Source of the DNA: an uncultured Flavobacterium sp.
GTDB lineage: Bacteria; Bacteroidota; Bacteroidia; Flavobacteriales; Flavobacteriaceae
Direction: 5' to 3'
Length of the DNA: 64,000 nt
Assembly: GCF_951805225.1 (NCBI RefSeq)
Contig: NZ_OX638201.1
Location: 1,736,001 to 1,800,000, forward strand
The translations under genes were made by a program, and so were the position numbers. The notes under the pieces are model-generated. The model searched no databases. It saw only the letters and a list, made by a program, of their open reading frames with translations, and was not told the DNA's origin. This document shows positions 34,661 through 43,287 of this stretch, piece after piece (within the stretch, counting starts at the first letter, position 1; each line of letters starts with the position of its first letter).

Positions 34661-36193
34661 TTAATATCCTGGATTTTGATCTTCTGGTCCAATCTCATCA
34701 TTAAGCTTAATTTCTCCTATAGGAATAGGATAAAGACTGTGAAAGGCAGCAATTGTAGCGTTTTGTTTTGCCCATTTATTGCGGGCCTTTACTAATTCTA
34801 CCAATTTTCCTGTACGATTAAGATCCATTCTTCTCCAGCCTTCAAAAGCTAATTCGCGCATACGTTCATCAAGAATTTGATCTCTAAACTGAGTTTGAGA
34901 AAGTCCGCTCCACTTCATTGCTGCGGGTAATGTTCCTCCAAAAGCTCTTGTACGAACCTGATTTACATATCCTTCAGCTTCTGCTGTGTTTCCTAATTCA
35001 TTTAAACATTCTGCGTAGTTAAGTAATACATCTGAATAACGAATGTATGGTTTGTTTTTTCCTGAATTCCAGAATGATTGCTTTCCTTGTACACGAATAT
35101 CTTCAAACTTTTTAATGTGCGGATCCAACTCATCACCACCAAAACCTGCAGGAAGCGTTGGTGTAACTCCTTTATAAGTAAAATCATAACGAATACTTGC
35201 GTCTTTACGCACATCGCCTGGTTCCCATATTCCTCCATCCGTTTTATCTTTATAACAATATTGAGTAGGAAGTATCAGGTCATAACCACCAAAATAAGCA
35301 TATTGGTCTATATTTGCCAAAACTCTTGAACCTGTTTGCCATTGAATCTGATTATTATCAGGCCAGTTATTAGTGTACTGCCATTCATATAATGATTCTG
35401 AAGAATTAGCATGATCCGGACTAAAAACATCTGCATAATTAGGCAGTAAACTGTACTTACCGGATTTAATAACTTCTTCAAACCATTGCTTTCCTTTTGC
35501 ATAATCACGGTATCCTGACGCTTGAGGAGCATATAAATATACTTTTCCTAAAAGTGCCTGAGCCACACCTTTTGCAGGAAATGCAGGATTGCTTTGTGTT
35601 ACAGGAAGTTTTTGAATTGCTCTTTCTAAATCGGCAACTATAGAAGCATAAACCAAAGTCAAAGGCTGACGTTTTAAACCATATTCTGCCGTTTTTGCTT
35701 TATCATTAATTGGTATTTCTCCCCAATATTGTGTAAGTTCAAACATTAATGTTGCTCTTAAAAAACTAGCTTCACCTAGTAAAAGATCGCGTTTTGCACT
35801 ATCGTCTTCGGTATTGGTTCCTAATGCTCTAATAGTTTGTGCAGCTACTTCAATCACTGGCCATCTGTCATTCCACAATTGCCCAATTGCCTGATTCTCC
35901 TGACTTAGAAAACCATTGTATAAATCAAGTCCTGCCTGGTTTGCATCTCCGGTTACCTGCAACGCTCCTTGTTGTGCTTCATCTGTACCAAGAGAAGTAT
36001 AAAGTCCTGCACGGTCTTTTTGCATATTCCTCCAATTCGTTATAGCTCCCAAAAGAACAGGCTCTATTTTACCTAAACTGCCATATGCCTGAGCAGCAGT
36101 AAGGGAGCTTTGAGGTTCTTTTTCCAAAAAATCTGAAGTACAAGAAGCTGATAATATTCCTAAGGCCATAAAGGCTATAATTTTTGCTTTCAT
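34661..36193 (-). CDS. SusD/RagB-like nutrient-binding lipoprotein (second locus)
   Basis: The ATG at 36191-36193 gives 510 residues starting directly in a lipoprotein signal peptide with lipobox LSASC; the frame extends upstream to 36232 but that would overlap susC and add a polar leader. SusD features: SDFLEKEPQSSLTAAQAYG, TPR-like helices, then YIRYSDVLLNYAECLNELGN, VNQVRTRAFGG and DERMRELAFEGWRRMDLNR. It follows susC by 25 bp. It should hold glycans at the SusC gate. Specificity is suggested only by the downstream GH2-GH95-GH92 genes, pointing to N-glycan-like or mannose/fucose-rich glycans. Confidence 0.95.
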   Translation of the reverse strand: MKAKIIAFMALGILSASCTSDFLEKEPQSSLTAAQAYGSLGKIEPVLLGAITNWRNMQKDRAGLYTSLGTDEAQQGALQVTGDANQAGLDLYNGFLSQENQAIGQLWNDRWPVIEVAAQTIRALGTNTEDDSAKRDLLLGEASFLRATLMFELTQYWGEIPINDKAKTAEYGLKRQPLTLVYASIVADLERAIQKLPVTQSNPAFPAKGVAQALLGKVYLYAPQASGYRDYAKGKQWFEEVIKSGKYSLLPNYADVFSPDHANSSESLYEWQYTNNWPDNNQIQWQTGSRVLANIDQYAYFGGYDLILPTQYCYKDKTDGGIWEPGDVRKDASIRYDFTYKGVTPTLPAGFGGDELDPHIKKFEDIRVQGKQSFWNSGKNKPYIRYSDVLLNYAECLNELGNTAEAEGYVNQVRTRAFGGTLPAAMKWSGLSQTQFRDQILDERMRELAFEGWRRMDLNRTGKLVELVKARNKWAKQNATIAAFHSLYPIPIGEIKLNDEIGPEDQNPGY

Positions 36194-36218
36194 AAAATAA
36201 TTTTTTAAATTAATTTGA

Positions 36219-39200
36219 TTAAAGAGATACATTTAATCCCATAACTAACATTCTGGAAATAGGATAAGAATCTCCTCCCTCTGGATCATAACCTTTATAT
36301 TTAGTTACAATAAACAGATTAGATCCCGTTACATAAAACCTTAAGTTTTTAAGAAAAACACTTTGTGCAACTTTATCTTGTAATGTGTAGGATAATGTAA
36401 GTGCATTTAATCTTAAGAATGAAGCATCTTGTATTGCCTTATCTGTCTCGCCCAAAGTATATCTTCCTCCTCCATAATAGGCTCTTGGAATATCTGTATT
36501 GGTATTAGTTGGTGTCCAGCGATCCAAAAGATCTGTGTGTGCTGCACTCATTCCTCCTGAGTTCATATAGCTTTCGTAGGTACCACTTGGTCTCTTACCT
36601 CCTATTGAATATGAAAACACTGCATTTAATGCAAACCCTTTATAATTAAGATCTGTAGAAAAACCTCCATAATAATCAGGATTCAAATCTCCAACTACAT
36701 ATCTGTCTTTATCATTTATTACACCATCGCCATTGCGGTCTTTGATTTTAATATCTCCAGCCTGAACAGTTCTACTTCCATAATTTACTTTAGTAAGGTC
36801 TTCTCCCGTCTGTGCTATACCATCATATTCAAACACATAAACTGTGTTTACTGATTGACCTAAGAAAAAGTTTCCGGTACGTTGGATTTCATTGTTACTA
36901 TAACCACCCAAATTGTATATCTCTGTTGCGTCTCCATAAAGTTTTGTAACCTTATTTTTTGCCGATGATATGTTGGCAGAAACATTCCATTTAAAATCTT
37001 TGTTTTTAATAATGTCTCCGCTAAGTTCTAATTCTATACCTTTATTAGTTGTAGAACCAATATTATCCAGCTTATATTTATATCCTGATGAAACCGGCAT
37101 ATTACGCAACATTAAAAGATCGTCATTATTTATATGAAAATAATTAGCGCTTGCAGTCAGCCTGTTTTTAAAGAAACCAGCATCTAATCCAACATTAAAT
37201 TGCTTTTGTTTTTCCCATCTTAAATCAAAATTATCAATATAATTATCAGACACATAAGTTCCTGAATTATTGCTAACTTGTGCATTATATAAGGCAAAAT
37301 ATCTGTAAGCATCTACATTTTGATTACCCACCATACCATAACCTACACGAAGTTTAAGTTGATTTAATTTTTCAAATCCTGAAAGGAAATTTTCTTTAGA
37401 AATATCCCAACTTCCTGCTATCGAAGGAAAGGTTCCCCATTTGTTATTAGGGCCAAATTTAGAAGAACCATCTCTTCTTACTGTACCAGTAATATTATAT
37501 TTACCATCATAAGTATAGTTAGCTCTTGCAAAATACGATTGGTTTGAATAATCCGTAAAATTCGAGCTTAACTGTGCATTATCTTTTTGATATGCTCCTG
37601 ATAATGCCATGTATGTCAAATCATCACTAACAAATCCGCGAGCTCTTACGTCAGTACTATTACCTGAATTACTCATTACAGAAAATCCTCCCATAACACT
37701 TACGTCATGCTTTGCGGCAAAAACTTTACTATAGCTTACGGTGTTATCCCACTGATAATTGAATTGTGAATATCTGTAATGATGTGCTTCCCCATTCATA
37801 GAATTTCTAAGTGACTGTCCTGTATAACTTGGCACGTAATCAAAATTTGCCTGATCTGCAATATCTACAGACAAAGTAGTTCTGATATCAAGACCTTTTA
37901 ATGGTTTTAAACTTAAAAAATTACTACTTGTAAGTCTATTACGTGTGCTTGAATTTATGATATCAAGACTTTTTATTGGGTTATAAAGATTTTGGTCAAA
38001 CACTTCACCATATCTCAGATAAGTAGCTTTAGAATCTATTGGTAATAGTGGATTTGCTCCCAATGCCACACCAAAAGCACTACCTTCCTGATAATCGCTC
38101 TTGCTTCTTGAAAAAGTAGTATTGGTACCAAACTGCAGCCATGATTTTAAATCCTGCGTAAGGTTAATTTTTCCATTATATCTTTTAAAATCAGAGTTTT
38201 TAAGAAGTCCCTCTTGGTTAACATAATTAAAACTCACAAAATAAGTCCCTTTTTCTCCTCCTCCGCTAAAACTTAAATTGTGATTAGTCTGAAAACCTGA
38301 ACGCGTTACCTGATCTAACCAATCATAACTTTTACCCGTTCTGTAAGATTCCAATTCATAAGGCGCAAATACAGTCGAACCATCTGACTTAATTTGATTA
38401 ACATAAGCAGCACGATCAGCTCCAGGATGTTCATCCATATAACGATTTGCATAAGCATCAACTCTTAAATCAAATAATTGTTGACCATTCATCAACGGGA
38501 TAGTTCTTGCAAATTCAGAAACACCCGTCCATGTATCATACTGTATTTTTGCTTCTCCTGATCTTGAACCTTTTTTTGTTGTAATTACGATTACTCCATT
38601 TGCAGCTCTTGAACCATATAATGCAGTAGCAGAAGCATCTTTAAGAACTTCCAGACTTGCAATATCGTCAGGGTTAATGTTTTCAAAATTGCTATCAGTA
38701 ACCAAACCATCTATTACAAATATTGGATTACCGCCAAAGTTTAGAGAGTTATTTCCTCTAATTCTTATTGAACCTGTCTGACCAGGCACAGCACTTTGTT
38801 GTATATATACACCTGAAGCACGTCCTTGTAATGCCTGCACAACATTTGGAGTAGGAACTTCTCTAAGTTTATCACCAGAAACACTGCTTACAGCACCTGA
38901 TAGATCTCCTTTTTTGATTGCGGCTCCAACTATTATAACTTCGCTTAATTCCTGAGAGCTTGGTTTTAAAGATGCATTTACAACTGAGCTATTCGCAGAA
39001 ATACTAAGTGGAGTAAATCCGATGAAACTAAATTCTAAAATTGATCCGGCTTTAACATTTGTCAATTTGTAACTTCCGTCAATGTCAGTTGCGGTAGAAT
39101 TTTGTGTACCTTTTACTATAACTGTAGCACCTGGCAATGGTAAATTTTCATTATCTGTAACTTTACCGGTGATGGTTTGGGAATAAAGTGTACCGGCGGA

Positions 39201-39245
39201 CATCATAACTACTAAGAAGCATAAGTATCTTATTGCGATTCTCAT
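36219..39245 (-). CDS. SusC-like TonB-dependent transporter (second locus)
   Basis: 1008 residues. The signal peptide (ends TLYSQ) is followed at once by a carboxypeptidase-like regulatory domain (ITGKVTDNENLPLPGATV, about 24-100), with no STN domain, so it is not of the FecR-signalling type seen in the first locus. The plug has SEVIIVGAAIKKGDLSGAVSSV, RIRGNNSLNFGGNPIFVIDG and ATALYGSRAANGVIVITTKKG. The barrel ends in LMVLGLNVSL-type sequence. It leads the operon with susD, GH2, GH95 and GH92. A textbook vegetative promoter with an overlapping candidate operator lies 83-140 bp upstream. Confidence 0.96.
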   Translation of the reverse strand: MRIAIRYLCFLVVMMSAGTLYSQTITGKVTDNENLPLPGATVIVKGTQNSTATDIDGSYKLTNVKAGSILEFSFIGFTPLSISANSSVVNASLKPSSQELSEVIIVGAAIKKGDLSGAVSSVSGDKLREVPTPNVVQALQGRASGVYIQQSAVPGQTGSIRIRGNNSLNFGGNPIFVIDGLVTDSNFENINPDDIASLEVLKDASATALYGSRAANGVIVITTKKGSRSGEAKIQYDTWTGVSEFARTIPLMNGQQLFDLRVDAYANRYMDEHPGADRAAYVNQIKSDGSTVFAPYELESYRTGKSYDWLDQVTRSGFQTNHNLSFSGGGEKGTYFVSFNYVNQEGLLKNSDFKRYNGKINLTQDLKSWLQFGTNTTFSRSKSDYQEGSAFGVALGANPLLPIDSKATYLRYGEVFDQNLYNPIKSLDIINSSTRNRLTSSNFLSLKPLKGLDIRTTLSVDIADQANFDYVPSYTGQSLRNSMNGEAHHYRYSQFNYQWDNTVSYSKVFAAKHDVSVMGGFSVMSNSGNSTDVRARGFVSDDLTYMALSGAYQKDNAQLSSNFTDYSNQSYFARANYTYDGKYNITGTVRRDGSSKFGPNNKWGTFPSIAGSWDISKENFLSGFEKLNQLKLRVGYGMVGNQNVDAYRYFALYNAQVSNNSGTYVSDNYIDNFDLRWEKQKQFNVGLDAGFFKNRLTASANYFHINNDDLLMLRNMPVSSGYKYKLDNIGSTTNKGIELELSGDIIKNKDFKWNVSANISSAKNKVTKLYGDATEIYNLGGYSNNEIQRTGNFFLGQSVNTVYVFEYDGIAQTGEDLTKVNYGSRTVQAGDIKIKDRNGDGVINDKDRYVVGDLNPDYYGGFSTDLNYKGFALNAVFSYSIGGKRPSGTYESYMNSGGMSAAHTDLLDRWTPTNTNTDIPRAYYGGGRYTLGETDKAIQDASFLRLNALTLSYTLQDKVAQSVFLKNLRFYVTGSNLFIVTKYKGYDPEGGDSYPISRMLVMGLNVSL

Positions 39246-39327
39246 AATGATTTGGTTTTTAGTTAATAAAATATTGAGTTAGTTTTTTTTTATATTGAGC
39301 ATTTAAAATATCAGAAGACGAATTGAC

Positions 39328-39384
39328 TTATACTATCCTATACTACAACAATACAAACATACAAATATTTTTATAACATCCAAA
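39328..39384 (-). promoter_or_regulatory. Promoter and candidate operator of the second susCD locus
   Basis: On the minus strand TTTG (39381-39384), exactly 19 bp, then TATGTTTG (39354-39361): a full match to the Bacteroidota promoter consensus. Immediately downstream, 39328-39358 contains two TATACTA units ten bases apart (plus strand TATACTATCC TATACTACAA). 29 of 31 bases of this segment are shared with the promoter at 49563-49620. A site over the start of transcription suggests a repressor. Confidence 0.75.
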
Positions 39385-39735
39385 TTTATGTTTTAAGAAT
39401 TTGTTATTTTTTTAGTGGATTTTTTTCGGCATTTGTATAAATAATAAAGTTTAAAAAGAATAAAGAAAAAAAATCAACTTTAAATTAAAGAAATCTCAGA
39501 CAAAAACTTACAGAATCACCTTTCTAAACAAAGAAAATAACCACTTTCATAGGATTTCTGTAGTAAAGGGCACATTTAGAAACAATTCGAAATAAAGAAA
39601 AAAAAACAGTATTAATTCATGAAATTATTAGTCCAACCATTACTAATAATTCTCGTAAAAGCCTGATTTTATATGTGTAAAAAAGACGCATTGATAAGGG
39701 GTTTAGCATTCTTAAACCTAACAGGTTTAAAAAAA

Positions 39736-39892
39736 ATGTACCTTTAGGCACTACAGATCGGTAGAAAAAAAATGGTTTGAAATTCGTTTGCGTGCCGTAG
39801 GTAAGCATGATTAGCGTTTTGTTGCGTACCTACGGCACGCTATATATTAATCAATTGATATTTTCTACCAATCTGTAGTGCCTAAAGGCACA
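39736..39892. repeat. 160-bp nested-palindrome element, family A, single copy
   Basis: Outer ends ATGTACCTTTAGGCAC and GTGCCTAAAGGCACA with CGGTAG / CTACCAAT inward, and inner pair GCGTGCCGTAGGTA / CGTACCTACGGCACGC. It stands alone in the gap between the second susC and the symporter gene. The segment 39385-39735 before it is AT-rich with no other feature I can name, apart from a degenerate family B core near 39714. Confidence 0.88.
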
Positions 39893-39922
39893 GATTTTTG
39901 GTTGCGGTTTTTATACGTAATC

Positions 39923-40560
39923 TATGCGGAGACGCACTGCTGTGCGCCTCTACGTTACAATCTTTGTCTTCTTCGCAAATCTTAGCGGTGTTAGACCTGA
40001 CAGGTTTTTAAAACCTGTCAGGTCTATATTGAACACAAAAAAAGACGTAAAAAAAGACGCACAATTGCACGTCTCTACGTTACAATCATTGTCTTCTTCG
40101 CAAATCTTAGCGGTATTAGACCTGACAGGTTTTTAAAACCTGTCAGGTCTGTATTGAACACAAAAAAGACGTAAAAAAGACGAGCTCCTGTCCGTCTCTA
40201 AATTACAATCTATGTCCTCTTCGCAGATCTTAGCGGCGTTAGACCTGACAGGTTTTTAAAACCTGTCAGGTCTATATTGAACACAAAAAAAGACGTAAAA
40301 AAAGACGCATTACTTTGCGCCTCTACATTACAATCTATGTCCTCTTCCCAGATCTTAGCGGTGTTAGACCCGACAGGTTTTAAAAACCTGTCGGGTCTGT
40401 ATTGAACACAAAAAAAGACGTAAAAAAAGACGCACTGCTGTGCGCCTCTACGTTACAATCTTTGTCTTCTTCCCTAATCTTAGCGGTGTTAGACCTGACA
40501 GGTTTTAAAAACCTGTCAGGTCTGTATTGAACACAAAAAAAACGCACAATTGTACGTCTC
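39923..40560. repeat. Tandem array of family B hairpin units (five copies, about 125 bp)
   Basis: The palindrome AGACCTGACAGG..CCTGTCAGGTCT starts at 39993, 40118, 40241, 40366 and 40491. Each is followed by a TATTGAACACAAA-type tract, an A-rich GACGTAAAAA segment, a small GACGCAC-type hairpin with a variable loop, and a CTTCGCAAATCTTAGCGG-like tail. Copy 4 has CCCGACAGG paired with CCTGTCGGG. The units are not coding. The segment 40561-40608 up to the symporter stop holds nothing else. Confidence 0.92.
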
Positions 40561-40608
40561 TATAATAAACCTTTGTCCCTTTGCACCTCAGAACCTTAGT
40601 ACCTTCGA

Positions 40609-42201
40609 TCAAGCTATTCCCCATTTTGAGAACAGAATAAAAATACTAATCATCCCTATTAAAAGCGCGCCAAAATACCAATAACGGTTTTTCCATGGTG
40701 CAAGTCCAACAGATTCAAGTTTGATTTCGGTGTATTTATAATTCGGATAAAACCTTGAAACCACCAACATGCATATTGTAGTCAAAACAAATAATACAGC
40801 CAGCATATGCAAGTAATGAAGTTTGATATCCAGAATATAATTAAAGATTACATAACTTAAAATAAAGAATATCATTCCGATTCTAGCGGCTTGTGGCGGA
40901 ACTTTTTTCGATACAAAACCAACCAGAATTATCGTGAAAATTGGTACACAAAACATTCCTCCAAGCTGTTGTAAATATGTATAAAAACCAGCTTTGCTAA
41001 ACATGATAAACGGAGCCGAAAACATGGCTAAAGCCGAAACAATTATTTCGAATTTACGTCCCGTATAAACCAGATGTTTCTCAGTAACTTCTTTATTTCT
41101 TTTTTCTAACCACGGTTTGTAGAGATTCAAAACAAAAAGTGTACTGCTGCTGTTTAAACCTGCATTAAAAGTACTTATTGCAGCGCCTAAAACAACTGCA
41201 GCGGTTAAACCAATTAAAAGCGTAGGCAACGTATCTTTTACTACTAATGGAAAAACCTCAGTAGTATTCTCAAGATTTTTATACAAATGAACGCCTATAA
41301 GCCCAGGAATATTGATAATAAACGGACATAACAATTTTCCTAAACAAGCCAATCCCATTCCTTTTTGACTGTGCGAAAGACTTTTTGCCGAAAGCGCCTG
41401 CTGAACAATAAACTGCTCCATTCCCCAATAATACAAGTTCATGATAAACATTCCAGTAAAAATCGTACTTAACGGAACTTCGTCAGTCGGGCTTCCAATA
41501 GCGTTGAGATGCTCTTTATTCTGCGAAAGCATGATATGCAAACCCTGAAACCAATCGCCATTACCAAGAAATTTAAATCCAAAATAAGGAAAAGCGATAC
41601 CAATTGTCAATAATCCAATACTTAAAATAGTATCACTTATCGATATTGCGCGCAAACCTCCAAGAACAGAATAAGCACAACCCGTTAATCCGATCACCCA
41701 AACCATAATCCATATATTTTGCCAATATGTTAAGTGCAAAGGTTCTAAGAAATTGAACATTCCGGTTAACGCAACCGCTCCGCCATATAAAACTGCGGGA
41801 AGTAAATTAACGATATAACTGCATAAAAACACAATTGAAACCAATCTTTTGGTCGATTGATCGTAGCGTTTTCCTAAATAATCCGGAATCGTCATGGCTC
41901 CGGTACGAAAATAAATAGGCAAAAAGTATTCTGCAACCAATAACATTGCCAGCACAGAACTCACGCCCCATGCAATAACGCTCATATTATTGGTATAAAT
42001 AGATTCGTTTTCGCCTATAAATTGATTCGCACTTATATTGCTTAACAACAATGCTCCTCCTACTATTAGGAAATTATTGTTGTGATCTGCAAAAAAAAGT
42101 CCACTGGTAGTTTGTACCTTTTTTTTACGTGTTTTTATTGCTGAAATTAGGGCAATAAGACCTGTAACTAATATAAAACTGACAATAGACCAAACACTCA
42201 T
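40609..42201 (-). CDS. Sodium/solute symporter (SSS family), probably for a sugar
   Basis: A 530-residue protein with about 13-14 membrane helices. Near the N-terminus GALLLSNISANQFIGENES is the sodium-binding helix-1 region typical of SGLT-like transporters, followed by VAEYFLPIYFRTGAMTIPDYLGKRYDQ and, later, GAAISTFNAGLNSSSTLF, the second sodium-site region. Relatives in polysaccharide loci import monosaccharides such as galactose. It starts three bases after the GntR gene stop, so the regulator and transporter are translationally linked, as last genes of the glycosidase operon. Confidence 0.92.
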   Translation of the reverse strand: MSVWSIVSFILVTGLIALISAIKTRKKKVQTTSGLFFADHNNNFLIVGGALLLSNISANQFIGENESIYTNNMSVIAWGVSSVLAMLLVAEYFLPIYFRTGAMTIPDYLGKRYDQSTKRLVSIVFLCSYIVNLLPAVLYGGAVALTGMFNFLEPLHLTYWQNIWIMVWVIGLTGCAYSVLGGLRAISISDTILSIGLLTIGIAFPYFGFKFLGNGDWFQGLHIMLSQNKEHLNAIGSPTDEVPLSTIFTGMFIMNLYYWGMEQFIVQQALSAKSLSHSQKGMGLACLGKLLCPFIINIPGLIGVHLYKNLENTTEVFPLVVKDTLPTLLIGLTAAVVLGAAISTFNAGLNSSSTLFVLNLYKPWLEKRNKEVTEKHLVYTGRKFEIIVSALAMFSAPFIMFSKAGFYTYLQQLGGMFCVPIFTIILVGFVSKKVPPQAARIGMIFFILSYVIFNYILDIKLHYLHMLAVLFVLTTICMLVVSRFYPNYKYTEIKLESVGLAPWKNRYWYFGALLIGMISIFILFSKWGIA

Positions 42202-42204
42202 AAA

Positions 42205-43221
42205 CTACAGCGAATTTCTGTCAACCAAAACTGTTGGAATAATCTCCTGAATCTTTTTACGATTCAAAACAAAATTTGCCGCTTTTTTTCCCATTTCAGC
42301 GAAATCTGTAGAGAATGTGGTAACTCCGTCAAAAATGATCTCTTTTACAATATCATCATTATGCGAAATAAACCCAATGTCTTTACCAATTTTAAGCCCT
42401 TTTACTTTAGAATCTTTTAGCATTTCCCAAAGTTCAAGATTGTGAATCGTGAAATATACCTTCCCTTTTTCAAGAGATCCTGAAACATATTCTTCCTTAA
42501 TTACACCTTTAATATCATAATCCTTCATGAATTTTTTAAACGAATTTAAAATTTCATCAGGTTCAGCAGACGATGGTTTAAAGAAGAAAATAATCTCATC
42601 ATACTTCTTAATTTTATCTTTTAGCTGTACAAAAGCATTGTATGACGAATCGCCAAACTCTTGTGCAACAAAATTATAATCTTCGTCAGTTTCTATATAA
42701 CGATCTACCAACAAAACTCTGTTCGTTGGTAATAATTTCAAAACAGGCGGAGTTTTAACACTCGGAATTGGAGCGATAACAAACATTCCGTATTTTCCTT
42801 TTATATTTTGAACAATGCTTTCGAAAGTATCAAAATTATTATGGTGAAAAAAGATATCTAACTGAACGTTTTTCCCAAGACCTTTTCTGAAATTTTCATA
42901 AAAAGTCTCCTGAAAAATATCAAATGCAAAGATCAATAAAGCCACTTTTAGCTCTTGTTTTACATCATTTGTCGCAACAAAATAACCCAATCGGTTTTTT
43001 GATTCGATAATTCCTCTGTGTACAAGTTCTTTATAAGCTTTGGCAATAGTTTCTCTGGCAAAACCTAATTCGCTTATAAAAGTATTTACCGATGGAAGTA
43101 AATCACCTTTTGTGACTACCTTTTCATCAATTGCATTAATTATTCCCTGAACCAATTGCTCATGTTTAGAGAAGGAATTTATAGATTCAAGATTTTTTAT
43201 CTGTTGAATAATTTGCTTCAT
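42205..43221 (-). CDS. GntR-type regulator with LacI-like sugar-binding domain
   Basis: A 338-residue regulator. The N-terminal 75 residues are a GntR winged helix (KGDLLPSVNTFISELGFARETIAKAYKELVHRGIIESKNRLGYFV). Residues about 90-335 are a periplasmic-binding-protein-like effector domain as in LacI proteins: FAPIPSVKT-type core, LLVDRYIETDEDYNFVAQEF and DIGFISHNDDIVKEII. Such hybrids in Bacteroidota control sugar loci. The TATACTA motif found before susC (39328) and before the glycosidase operon (49563) also occurs once upstream of this gene, so it is the likely binder of those sites (inference). Confidence 0.9.
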   Translation of the reverse strand: MKQIIQQIKNLESINSFSKHEQLVQGIINAIDEKVVTKGDLLPSVNTFISELGFARETIAKAYKELVHRGIIESKNRLGYFVATNDVKQELKVALLIFAFDIFQETFYENFRKGLGKNVQLDIFFHHNNFDTFESIVQNIKGKYGMFVIAPIPSVKTPPVLKLLPTNRVLLVDRYIETDEDYNFVAQEFGDSSYNAFVQLKDKIKKYDEIIFFFKPSSAEPDEILNSFKKFMKDYDIKGVIKEEYVSGSLEKGKVYFTIHNLELWEMLKDSKVKGLKIGKDIGFISHNDDIVKEIIFDGVTTFSTDFAEMGKKAANFVLNRKKIQEIIPTVLVDRNSL

Positions 43222-43258
43222 AAAACGGTTAAATAGGTATTTAATTAGAAATATATTA

Positions 43259-43271
43259 CAAATATATACTA
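43259..43271 (-). promoter_or_regulatory. Possible internal promoter and single operator half-site of the GntR gene
   Basis: TATATTTG (minus strand, 43259-43266) matches the -7 element; no TTTG lies at the right distance upstream. A TATACTA unit (43265-43271, plus strand) overlaps it, matching the half-sites at the two main promoters. This would allow autoregulation. Confidence 0.35.
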
Positions 43272-43287
43272 ATGTTCGAGATTTAGT

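Noticed and set aside
39923..40560. CRISPR-like regular spacing of palindromes
   Set aside because: The sequences between the hairpins are themselves repeats of one another, the period is too long (125 bp), and there are no cas genes; it is a tandem repeat array.
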